Source of the DNA: Bacteroidota bacterium
GTDB lineage: Bacteria > Bacteroidota > Bacteroidia > Bacteroidales > UBA932
Length of the DNA: 7,900 nt
Assembly: GCA_017860395.1 (NCBI GenBank)
Contig: JAGDMC010000155.1
Span: 1 to 7,900 of the forward strand
Direction: 5' to 3'
Below, in pieces: positions 1 through 6,147 of the stretch (within the stretch, counting starts at the first letter, position 1; every line of letters begins with the position of its first letter). A program made the position numbers and the translations under genes. The notes under the pieces are model-generated. The model was not told the DNA's origin. It worked only from the letters and a program-made list of their open reading frames with translations, and did not search any database.

Positions 1-1195
1 GCAGGCTGACATTATACTTGGACCATATAACATTCCCAAAATGGTCCCCATCGTAGTAGGAATATGAAATTCCTCCGGTAGTCTTTATTTTATCGTTTGA
101 ATACTGGACATTTGAAGCTGCAGCAGAGTATAAATTGTCAAGTGCCTGCCTGAGAATCATATCGGATTTCTTGTATGTTACCCCTTCAATTATCTGATTA
201 GACAGGCCATAAGAGGAGAACTTCCTGCCCATTTTATAATTTTCGTAATAGCCGTCGCCCTTTGTAAAATGAAGTGTAGTGCTCCAGGAAAGCCCATTTT
301 TGAAGATATGTGTAAAGTGTCCCTGAAAATGATGCTGTATGTAATTATCGGTTTCGTTGTCATAATATTTCACATTCCCGGCCTCGTCATAATACAGCCC
401 GGCGGGATTGAATCTCCTGTCGGCAGCCATCTGCTCACGGGAGATGCCTTCCCATGTAATTCCTGTCTTTTGATCTCCTAAAATATAATTAATCCTCAGG
501 GAAGAATTTCCTCTAAGCCATCCCAGTGTTGCAAATAATGAATTAAGGTTGCTCTTTGCGTTTCTTATATACCCCTCTCCAGTATTGTGCGAATAGCGGA
601 CATCAAATGAAAGGCCGTTTTTCATAAGACCCGTACCGGCTCCTGCAGTTGAAAGAAAACTACTGAAGCTTCCTATTCCAAATTCAGCAACGCCATATGG
701 TTCCGGCCGGCTAAAGAGTGTTCTCAGGTTTAAGCTGGCACCAAATGCTCCTGCTCCGTTTGAAGATGTTCCCACACCTCTCTGAAGCTGAATATCCTGA
801 AGGTAATTGCTGAACGACGGGATGTTCACCCAAAAAACCTCCTGTGACTCTGCATCATTCATTGCGATGCCGTTTACAGTGACGTTTATTCTGGAACCGT
901 CGCTTCCTCTTACCCGCATTGATGAGTAACCCAGCCCGTTTCCACCTTCTGTTGAAGTTACAACCGAAGGCATAAGCGAAAGAGCCATTGGAAGAGAACT
1001 TGTGGGAGATATCATTTTAATCGCCCTCAGGTCCATCTCCGAGCGGCTCACAGGAGTGTTTTTACCGGCACGGTATGCTTCAACAACAATACTGTCCAGT
1101 TTGAAAATTTCTGTCTTTTCTTTTTGCCCGTTGTTTTGGGCAAGGGTTAGAATTGGTAACAAAAAGACCCCGCAAAATAAAGTTAATCCTTTCAT
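1..1195 (-). CDS. TonB-dependent outer-membrane receptor, probable thiamine transporter (3' end outside window)
   Basis: Outer-membrane beta-barrel receptor that would import a ligand using TonB/ExbBD energy. The frame is open from an ATG at 1195 to the left edge, giving 398 residues; the C-terminal barrel is missing. Residues 1-19 form a signal peptide with likely cleavage after LTLA. Residues 34-42 (DSIVVEAYR) resemble a TonB box. The plug domain covers roughly 45-170 and shows MRVRGSDGSRINVTVNGIAMND (92-114), the QEVFWVNIPS stretch (118-127) and IQLQRGVGTSSNGAGAFGASL (135-155). Barrel strands follow from about 175. No N-terminal carboxypeptidase-like domain is present, unlike SusC proteins. 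The leader carries a TPP riboswitch, so thiamine or a derivative is the inferred substrate. This matches the known riboswitch-controlled receptors of Bacteroides, where pnuT and a thiamine kinase often follow; here the downstream genes lie outside the window. The family is certain; the substrate rests on the riboswitch. Confidence 0.93.
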   Translation of the reverse strand, partial: MKGLTLFCGVFLLPILTLAQNNGQKEKTEIFKLDSIVVEAYRAGKNTPVSRSEMDLRAIKMISPTSSLPMALSLMPSVVTSTEGGNGLGYSSMRVRGSDGSRINVTVNGIAMNDAESQEVFWVNIPSFSNYLQDIQLQRGVGTSSNGAGAFGASLNLRTLFSRPEPYGVAEFGIGSFSSFLSTAGAGTGLMKNGLSFDVRYSHNTGEGYIRNAKSNLNSLFATLGWLRGNSSLRINYILGDQKTGITWEGISREQMAADRRFNPAGLYYDEAGNVKYYDNETDNYIQHHFQGHFTHIFKNGLSWSTTLHFTKGDGYYENYKMGRKFSSYGLSNQIIEGVTYKKSDMILRQALDNLYSAAASNVQYSNDKIKTTGGISYSYYDGDHFGNVIWSKYNVSL

Positions 1196-1233
1196 AATAA
1201 ATTATTTTATTAGCAGGGGGATAGAGAAAATAG

Positions 1234-1312
1234 AAACTCGCTTTCCCTTCGCTGGCATTATCCAGATCAGGTGAAAAGGGTATAATCTCAGCCAAATGGC
1301 ACCCCCAAGCAT
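1234..1312 (-). promoter_or_regulatory. TPP riboswitch (thi box)
   Basis: Thiamine-pyrophosphate-binding leader RNA, read on the minus strand. All conserved blocks are present in order: GGGGGTGCC (1306-1298), a very short P3 closed by ATTT, GGCTGAGA (1293-1286), ACCC (1281-1278) pairing with GGGT to form P2, CACCTGATCTGG, and ATAATGCCAGCGAAGGGA ending near 1244. P5 is CTGG/CCAG around ATAATG. P1 is GCTT (1310-1307) with AAGC (1243-1240). The aptamer ends about 40 nt before the receptor ATG at 1195. High TPP is expected to shut the receptor off. No terminator hairpin with a U-run is seen between aptamer and start codon, so control of translation is the more likely mode (inference). Confidence 0.97.
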
Positions 1313-1328
1313 TTTTTGAAATGCAATG

Positions 1329-1336
1329 CAAATATA
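1329..1336 (-). promoter_or_regulatory. -7 promoter box for the riboswitch/receptor transcript
   Basis: Minus-strand TATATTTG fits the Bacteroidota -7 consensus TAnnTTTG exactly. Transcription would begin near 1322, only about 12 nt before P1 of the TPP aptamer, which is a sensible leader start. No TTG is visible at the expected -33 position, so the assignment rests on the -7 box and its placement. Confidence 0.6.
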
Positions 1337-1365
1337 TTAAAATTATCTTATTGGGGTATTTATTT

Positions 1366-1373
1366 TATCTTTG
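1366..1373 (+). promoter_or_regulatory. -7 promoter box for rnpB
   Basis: Plus-strand TATCTTTG matches TAnnTTTG. Its distance to 1380, where the 5' strand of P1 of RNase P RNA begins, is right for a start about 6-7 nt downstream of the box. A TTG at 1351-1353 is too close to be a normal -33 element, so the upstream element is not identified. Confidence 0.65.
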
Positions 1374-1379
1374 CGCCTT

Positions 1380-1703
1380 CGGTGGATCGCTCTATCGCTC
1401 TTCTTTAATAAAGGAGGGAGGAAAGTCCGGACAGGGCAGAGCAAGACTCTGTGGAAATCACAGCTGGGGGTAACCTTAGGTAATTCGTAACAGAAAATAA
1501 CCGCCTCGAAAGAGGTAAGGGTGAAAATGCGGGGTAAGAGCCCACAACCGTATATAGCGATATATCCGGGGTACGAACAGTCTCCTGCAAGGCCAAGTAT
1601 ACCGGCAGCCAAGGGCTGCTCGTTCGTTGCCGGGGGGTAGGCTGCAACAGATAAATGATAGGGACCTCTTTCGAGGGACAGAATCCGGCTTACAGGTCCA
1701 CCG
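1380..1703 (+). ncRNA. rnpB: RNase P RNA (rnpB)
   Basis: Catalytic RNA of ribonuclease P, which trims the 5' leaders of pre-tRNAs. The conserved core is easy to read: GAGGAAAGTCCGGAC at 1418-1432 (P4 5' side), ACAGAAA followed by ACCGCC around 1490-1505, GGTAAGGGTGAAAATGC and GGTAAGAGCCCAC at 1514-1545, the L15-type GGGGGGTAGG that contacts the tRNA CCA end at 1632-1641, AGATAAATGAT at 1649-1659, a P19 hairpin CCTC-TTTC-GAGG at 1665-1676, and ACAGAATCCGGCTTAC at 1678-1692. P1 closes the molecule: CGGTGGATC (1380-1388) pairs with GGTCCACCG (1695-1703), allowing one G-U pair. The length of about 324 nt is on the short side for a type A RNA. Minus-strand open frames crossing this gene are not coding. 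The ends are inferred from P1 and may be off by a few bases. Confidence 0.97.
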
Positions 1704-1710
1704 TTTTTTT
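1695..1710 (+). terminator. rnpB 3' end with T-run
   Basis: The 3' strand of P1 (GGTCCACCG) is followed immediately by seven T residues at 1704-1710, the usual look of an intrinsic end. The pairing partner is the far 5' end of the RNA rather than a local hairpin, so the exact mode of termination is uncertain. Confidence 0.55.
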
Positions 1711-1716
1711 ATTCTC

Positions 1717-1908
1717 TCAGAAAAGTTTGGGGTGATCTTCGTCAAACTGTTTTAGAATAGTGGCAATAATCGCCTCTCTGCAAAATTTTGCCTGAGATTT
1801 GACTTTATACTTCTTGCAATAAAGCTGTACAGCTTCCAGTTCCTTGTCGTTGAAAAGAATGGTCTTTCTGTGCTTTCTTACGGCTTTTTCCTTTACAATA
1901 TCCTTCAC
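1717..1908 (-). CDS. small basic protein, ribbon-helix-helix-like, function unknown
   Basis: A 63-residue protein. The first ~16 residues are strongly basic (KEKAVRKHRK), followed by a short hydrophobic strand-like segment KTILFND (15-21), a helix around 22-34, a turn KVKSQ, and a second helix from about 39 (AKFCREAIIATILKQF), ending in DEDHPKLF. This strand-helix-helix layout resembles the CopG/Arc ribbon-helix-helix fold, so DNA binding is possible but not shown. I recognise it only as the kind of small conserved protein found in Bacteroidota. The start codon is GTG at 1908, overlapping the TGA of the upstream lipoprotein gene as GTGA, which suggests translational coupling; no ATG lies in the first third of the frame. 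It is the last gene of the minus-strand cluster, and its stop lies 13 nt from the end of rnpB. Confidence 0.72.
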   Translation of the reverse strand: MKDIVKEKAVRKHRKTILFNDKELEAVQLYCKKYKVKSQAKFCREAIIATILKQFDEDHPKLF

Positions 1909-2864
1909 TTCTTCTTCAAAAATGATTTATAATCATCTATCCCCTCGATAGGATAATGTTTCTGTGCAACGTCCAGCCACTCATTTGCAAGATCAAAGCG
2001 TTCAAGCATTTCGCATGCAACCGCAATATTGAATGCCGCACAGGAAGCCTTGACATTGTCCGGTGAAGAAGTATCTTCCATCCAGATTTCCATTGCCTCT
2101 TTCCACTTGAAACTCATTGCCAGTGAATGCGCTTTTCTCCATGCAGAATTTTCGTATATGAACAGACATCTCTGTTCATTTTCCCATTCCGGGAAGAAGT
2201 TTTTTACAACATCCTCTCCTGCCGAAACTGAAATTTTATTAAGTGCAGAAAACAGACCTTTATAAAGCCTTTCCTCATTTACCCCCTCTTTTGCCAGAAT
2301 TTCCCAGTATATAGTGTCATTCTGAGTAAAGGATGAAATCAAGTCTGCTGTTTTCCCGTCATACACATTAACAAGAAGCGATAAAGGCGCAAAGACATAT
2401 GAAGAAGCATAGCCGCTCCTCACAGGAGAAACGGCTTGTCTGAGTTTTTCGAATTTACCTATTTTTAGATTTTCCAGCATGACAAGGATATCCGATTCCG
2501 AGTCCTGTGCAAGAGCTTCAACATAGCTTCTCTCCCTTATGTCGTTTATTTCATTCCCGAAGTGGTTAAAAACAGGTATGTCTCCTTCTTTAAGTTGCAG
2601 GTGCTTCTCCAGGCTTAGTGCCATACCCTTCGCAAAGTTTGACATAAGAGTAGAGTCCTCTTTAAGAGAAATCATATTTTCGCCGTTATGACCGGAAACC
2701 GGAATGGCAGAGAAAACTGATACCGATTTTTCTTTGAAATCTACAGGATAACTTGCCGGTACCTTAACGTCAATTATAAAAAACTCAAGATATGGTCCAC
2801 ATGAACTCAAAAGCAAAGTTGATGCAAGAAGAATTGCTGAAATCTTCGGTATTATACTTTTCAT
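1905..2864 (-). CDS. DUF6340-like lipoprotein with C-terminal TPR-like helices
   Basis: A 319-residue envelope lipoprotein. The N-terminus has a lysine, a hydrophobic core and a lipobox LLSSC, with Cys22 as the predicted lipidated residue. The residues after it (GPYLEFF) lack the acidic or lysine-rich stretch that sends Bacteroidota lipoproteins to the cell surface, so a periplasm-facing location is more likely (inference). The middle part (about 45-235) alternates strands and helices and contains SDILVMLENLKIGKF near the centre. The C-terminal part (about 240-305) has two helical pairs, WRKAHSLAMSFKWKEAMEIW and AAFNIAVACEMLERFDLANEW, that look like tetratricopeptide repeats. This arrangement matches my recollection of the DUF6340 family, whose function is unknown. 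It sits 8 bp after the M55 peptidase gene and overlaps the following small gene by 4 bp. Confidence 0.82.
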   Translation of the reverse strand: MKSIIPKISAILLASTLLLSSCGPYLEFFIIDVKVPASYPVDFKEKSVSVFSAIPVSGHNGENMISLKEDSTLMSNFAKGMALSLEKHLQLKEGDIPVFNHFGNEINDIRERSYVEALAQDSESDILVMLENLKIGKFEKLRQAVSPVRSGYASSYVFAPLSLLVNVYDGKTADLISSFTQNDTIYWEILAKEGVNEERLYKGLFSALNKISVSAGEDVVKNFFPEWENEQRCLFIYENSAWRKAHSLAMSFKWKEAMEIWMEDTSSPDNVKASCAAFNIAVACEMLERFDLANEWLDVAQKHYPIEGIDDYKSFLKKK

Positions 2865-2872
2865 AATCTCTC

Positions 2873-3736
2873 TTATAAATGTTCCCAGAACCTTTTCATG
2901 ATTATTTCCAGATTGTCGGAGGTGCAGGTATCAACTATTTCCTCCCCTGTCTCGCTACCCTTGACTTTAACCTTAACCTCCATCCTGTATGGTTTTTCAA
3001 GGCTAAAGACGGTTCCTTTGTCTATATTTAAAATAGCATTTTTCACCCCTGCTCTTATTTCATCACAAACAAATTCCGGAGATTTGCTCATAGCGCAGGT
3101 TCTTCCAAATGCATATTTTGTGGTAACTGTTTCAATATTTCCAAAATTCAATACGGCCTCTCTGCACGCTGCATCATCTCCGGCAACAAAAACCACCGGA
3201 ACGCCAAATTGTCCTGCATAAAGGGCATTGAAAGCCGGTTCAAACAGCGGTCTGTCGTTTATTCTGAAATCCAGGACATCCAGAGACATTGTATGAGACA
3301 GTGTTCCTATCTGCTCTCCTGCCCTGGCGTGTGCCCCTATGAACAAAAGGGCATCGAAAGTAGAGTCGATGCCAAGCACCATAGTATGCGGAGTACCGGG
3401 AACCCTGCCTCTTGTGAGCATTGCTCTTTTATCCAGTAAAAGAGGGTCCACATTAATATTGCCTGCATGGCCGTCTCTTACAATGAATTCTGTTGCTCCT
3501 GCTGCCGAAGCACCTTCAATTGCAGCATTTACTTCATTTGTGAGAATTTTGCAGTTCCTCTCGAAATGAGCGTGTCCGGGATATATTTCATCAAAATTCA
3601 CAACTGAGGCAATGCCTTCAAAGTCTACCTGAATCATTATCTTTAGGCCGGCTTTTCCTTTTTTTACAACTTTTTCAGGTGTTGATTTGGAAACATCTGA
3701 CTTCCCTTTTACATCATTTGACAAGAACTTATTCAT
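2873..3736 (-). CDS. M55-family D-aminopeptidase (DppA-like)
   Basis: Zinc peptidase of the DppA/M55 family, which releases N-terminal D-amino acids from short peptides such as D-Ala-D-Ala. It has 287 residues. Judged against B. subtilis DppA from memory, the full metal and catalytic set is present: D38 and E40 in VDFEGI, H90 in RDGHAGN, H136 in FIGAHARAGE, the likely nucleophile H148 in GTLSHTMS, and E166 in INDRPLFE. The GVPVVFVAGDD stretch (178-188) is also family-typical. Two features differ: H136 and H148 are 12 apart rather than 11, and about 30 lysine-rich residues precede the usual N-terminus. There is no signal peptide, so the enzyme is probably cytoplasmic, perhaps in recycling of wall peptides. 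ATG at 3736 is used; an internal ATG at codon 34 would give a start closer to the family norm. The true substrate is unknown. Confidence 0.9.
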   Translation of the reverse strand: MNKFLSNDVKGKSDVSKSTPEKVVKKGKAGLKIMIQVDFEGIASVVNFDEIYPGHAHFERNCKILTNEVNAAIEGASAAGATEFIVRDGHAGNINVDPLLLDKRAMLTRGRVPGTPHTMVLGIDSTFDALLFIGAHARAGEQIGTLSHTMSLDVLDFRINDRPLFEPAFNALYAGQFGVPVVFVAGDDAACREAVLNFGNIETVTTKYAFGRTCAMSKSPEFVCDEIRAGVKNAILNIDKGTVFSLEKPYRMEVKVKVKGSETGEEIVDTCTSDNLEIIMKRFWEHL

Positions 3737-3757
3737 AACAGATAAAATTTAAATTTT

Positions 3758-4359
3758 CTACATTTTCATTCCGCCGCAAACAGATATTACCTGTCCGGTA
3801 ACATAGCAACTGCATTTGCCCTTATTCCCCTTGAACCAAGCTCCTGCGCAATTGATTTTGCAAGACCAATCATGCCTGCTTTTGAAGCGGAGTAATTCGC
3901 CTGTCCGGCATTACCGCTCACACCAACTACAGAACTCATGTTTATAATACATCCGGATTTCTGGCGCATCATAACAGGGGTAACTGCATGAACAAAGTTG
4001 AATGCCGATTTTAAATTTACATTTATTACTGCATCCCATTGTTGTTCACTCATTCTCATCATCAGGCCGTCTTTTGTGATTCCGGCATTGTTTACGAGAA
4101 TATCAAGCTTCCCGAACTCTTTCACAACCTGTTCTACAACAGTATGTGATTCATCAAAGGAAGCAGCATTTGAGGCTATTGCAATAACCTTAACGCCAAA
4201 AGCTTCCAGCTCTTTCTTTGTATTTAGCGCATTTTCGTCAATTGCAAGGTCTGTAAATGCAATGTTTGCACCTTCTGATGCGTACTTTAAAGCGATAGCT
4301 TTACCAATTCCTCTTGCTGCACCTGTAATGAGTGCTATTTTTCCTTCAAGTAGTTTCAT
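3758..4359 (-). pseudogene. fabG: 3-oxoacyl-[ACP] reductase FabG, internal deletion with frameshift
   Basis: FabG reduces 3-oxoacyl-ACP with NADPH in fatty-acid elongation. From ATG at 4359 (MKLLEGK; the frame also extends to a TTG at 4365, less likely) the Rossmann part is intact: TGAARGIG (12-19), NNAG (90-93), and catalytic N115, S143, Y156 and K160 in NYSASK. After GIRANAVA (178-185) the expected PGFIET segment is absent; the frame continues MLPDR and stops at 3787. In the next frame, from 3805 to the TAG at 3758, the DNA encodes YVTGQVISVCGGMKM, the normal C-terminus of FabG. About 48 residues (about 145 bp by comparison with E. coli FabG) are therefore missing. The lost part includes the substrate-binding loop and helix; the C-terminal strand of the tetramer interface is out of frame. 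The 190-residue product is unlikely to be active. It lies between rimO (17 bp) and the M55 gene (21 bp). A sequencing or assembly deletion is the main alternative. Confidence 0.85.
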
Positions 4360-4376
4360 AATCAAATAAATAAAAA

Positions 4377-5708
4377 TTAATTAAATTTCACGATTTTCCC
4401 AATGAGGTCATACTCATCGGCTCTCTCTATCTCAACATCTACAAATGTACCAATAATATTCTTAGTTAGGAATCCATCCGGCAGAGATTCTGTACCAATT
4501 AGTATCTCTCCGTCTACCTCAGGACTCTCATTCCGGCTTCTTGCGACAATAACATCTTCCCCGGCCGAATCAATGATTACCCGCTCTGTGCTGCCAATCC
4601 TCGAATTGTTGTACTCCATTGAAATTCCTGCCTGGAGTTCCATGAGTCTGTTATATCTTTCTTCCTTTTCGGAATTTTTAATTGTATCCTTCAGGTTTTC
4701 GGCACCCCATGTTCCCTCCTCTTCGGAGTACGTAAAAGCTCCCAGTCTTTCAAACCTGGCTTCCTTTACAAAATCGAGCAGCTCATTAAAGGCCTTTTTG
4801 TCCTCCCCCGGATGTCCTACAATCATTGTAGTTCTGAGTATAATGCCCGGAACCTTTTCCCTGAATTTTCTGACCAGTTCGCGTGTCTGTGCACCGTTTA
4901 CAGAGCGGCGCATATTTGAAAGAACTTTATCGTTTACATGCTGCAACGGTATATCGAGATAGTTGCAGATTTTTGGATTTGAAGCCATTACCTCAAGCAC
5001 CGATTCCGGGAATGCCGCAGGATATGAATAATGAACCCTGAGCCATTCGATTCCGTCAATTTTTGTGAGGCTTTCCATGAGCCCGGCGAGCCGGCGCTCT
5101 TTATAAAGATCAACACCGTAGTAGGTAGTGTCCTGTGCAACAAGTATCAACTCTTTTACTCCATTCCCTGCCAGATACTTGGCCTCTTTTATAAGATCTT
5201 CCTGTGGTACAGATATATGCGGCCCTCGTATTAATGGTATTGAACAATATGAACAGACTCTGTCACACCCTTCTGATATTTTCAGAAAGGCATAATGATC
5301 CGGAGTAGTGAGTAGTCTCTCATTGTTAAGCGACGATTTCCAGTTTTTGCCAAGTGTTTCCAAAACTGTAACAGAGTCAAATGCTCCAAAAAAACCGTCA
5401 ACTTCCGGAATTGTATTTTTCAGCTCCTGGGCATACCGTTGGGAAAGACAGCCAAAAACCAGAATTGTCTTTATATAACCTCTGTTCTTGGCATCTACTG
5501 CCGCAAATATTGTATCAATAGACTCTTTTTTGGCATCTTTTATAAAACCGCAGGTGTTAATTATTACTGTATCAACTCCTGTTGTTGCCAAATCTTCCCC
5601 TTCGGGAGATATTGAGATTCCGGATGCAAAAATCTGTTTTAGAAGGTGCTCAGAATCGACCCTGTTTTTTGAACATCCAAGGGTAATCAGTTGTATTTTT
5701 TTTGCCAT
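4377..5708 (-). CDS. rimO: ribosomal protein S12 methylthiotransferase RimO
   Basis: Radical-SAM enzyme that adds a methylthio group to a conserved aspartate of ribosomal protein S12 (Asp89 in E. coli numbering), using two [4Fe-4S] clusters. The protein has 443 residues, a normal length. The N-terminal UPF0004 domain carries the three auxiliary-cluster cysteines C12 (LGCSKN), C53 (NTCGFI) and C87 (FGCLSQR). The radical-SAM CxxxCxxC motif is at C148, C152 and C155 (SEGCDRVCSYCSIPLIRG), followed by the GVKELILVAQDTTYYG and DIPLQHVNDKVL signatures. A TRAM domain occupies about 378-443. LGCSKNxVDSE and the GAFTYSxEEGT signature separate it from MiaB. Its ATG shares one base with the stop of the preceding DUF5606 gene (TAATG), so translation is probably coupled. 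Nothing essential is missing. Confidence 0.97.
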   Translation of the reverse strand: MAKKIQLITLGCSKNRVDSEHLLKQIFASGISISPEGEDLATTGVDTVIINTCGFIKDAKKESIDTIFAAVDAKNRGYIKTILVFGCLSQRYAQELKNTIPEVDGFFGAFDSVTVLETLGKNWKSSLNNERLLTTPDHYAFLKISEGCDRVCSYCSIPLIRGPHISVPQEDLIKEAKYLAGNGVKELILVAQDTTYYGVDLYKERRLAGLMESLTKIDGIEWLRVHYSYPAAFPESVLEVMASNPKICNYLDIPLQHVNDKVLSNMRRSVNGAQTRELVRKFREKVPGIILRTTMIVGHPGEDKKAFNELLDFVKEARFERLGAFTYSEEEGTWGAENLKDTIKNSEKEERYNRLMELQAGISMEYNNSRIGSTERVIIDSAGEDVIVARSRNESPEVDGEILIGTESLPDGFLTKNIIGTFVDVEIERADEYDLIGKIVKFN

Positions 5709-6133
5709 TATTCTTTTTCGGCCGCGCTGCTCTCTTCCTGCTTTTCAAAATCAAGAGAGGCAAACTCTTTTAAAACATTATACCACTCCACGACTTTCTT
5801 CATGTGTGAAACATAAAATTTGTCCCTGTCGTAGTCCGGCAATACTTCTCCAAAGAATTTCTTCAGCTCCTCCGGATTGGATTTAGCAGATGGTGCAGCT
5901 TGTTCGCCAAGTTTTTCTTTCATCTTCTCGAACATAGTTTCCAAAGAAACTTCTCCCTCCTCGGTAAAAACAGAAATATCTGAAAGTGACGAAATCCTCA
6001 TGCTCATTCCGCACACTGTTCTCTTCTTTGTTGCAAGTGATTCAACAACAACGCCGGCATTTGCCTGTGTGAGGTAACTAAACAGACCTGGCTGGCCTGC
6101 AATTGATAAGATCTTTTGTAAATTGGTCTTCAT
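5708..6133 (-). CDS. DUF5606 domain protein
   Basis: A 141-residue soluble protein of unknown function, recognised as the Bacteroidota DUF5606 family. The family's N-terminal pattern is clear: MKTNLQKILSIAGQPGLF (1-18), then AGVVVESLATKKR (26-38) and ISSLSDISVFTEEGEV (47-62). The helical part that follows contains NPEELKKFFGEVLPDYDRDKFY (about 85-107) and SHMKKVVEWYNVLKEF. The last ~15 residues are acidic, low-complexity and probably disordered. No signal peptide or membrane segment is present. It starts 14 bp after the TerB/J-domain gene and its TAA overlaps the rimO ATG by one base. DUF5606 close to coaE and a YbbR gene is, as far as I recall, a common order in Bacteroidota, so this looks like an ancestral cluster. 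Confidence 0.88.
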   Translation of the reverse strand: MKTNLQKILSIAGQPGLFSYLTQANAGVVVESLATKKRTVCGMSMRISSLSDISVFTEEGEVSLETMFEKMKEKLGEQAAPSAKSNPEELKKFFGEVLPDYDRDKFYVSHMKKVVEWYNVLKEFASLDFEKQEESSAAEKE

Positions 6134-6147
6134 TCTTAATTCTAATA

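Noticed and set aside
1080..1331. Minus-strand open frame of 83 codons crossing the riboswitch
   Set aside because: It overlaps the TPP aptamer and the first codons of the receptor in another frame; the apparent ORF is a by-product of the leader.
1343..1745. Three overlapping minus-strand open frames of 80-89 codons
   Set aside because: They lie across rnpB, whose conserved RNA core explains the sequence; the frames show no protein family pattern.
4360..4365. TTG start two codons before the fabG ATG
   Set aside because: The ATG at 4359 gives the family-typical MKLLEGK start; the TTG is a weak start and adds only two residues.
4442..4449. Minus-strand TACATTTG inside the 3' end of rimO, upstream of fabG
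   Set aside because: It matches TAnnTTTG but lies in conserved TRAM-domain coding sequence without a -33 element; most likely chance.
4402..4962. Plus-strand open frame of 186 codons
   Set aside because: It is antisense to the well-supported rimO gene, serine-rich and of low complexity, as expected for a shadow frame.
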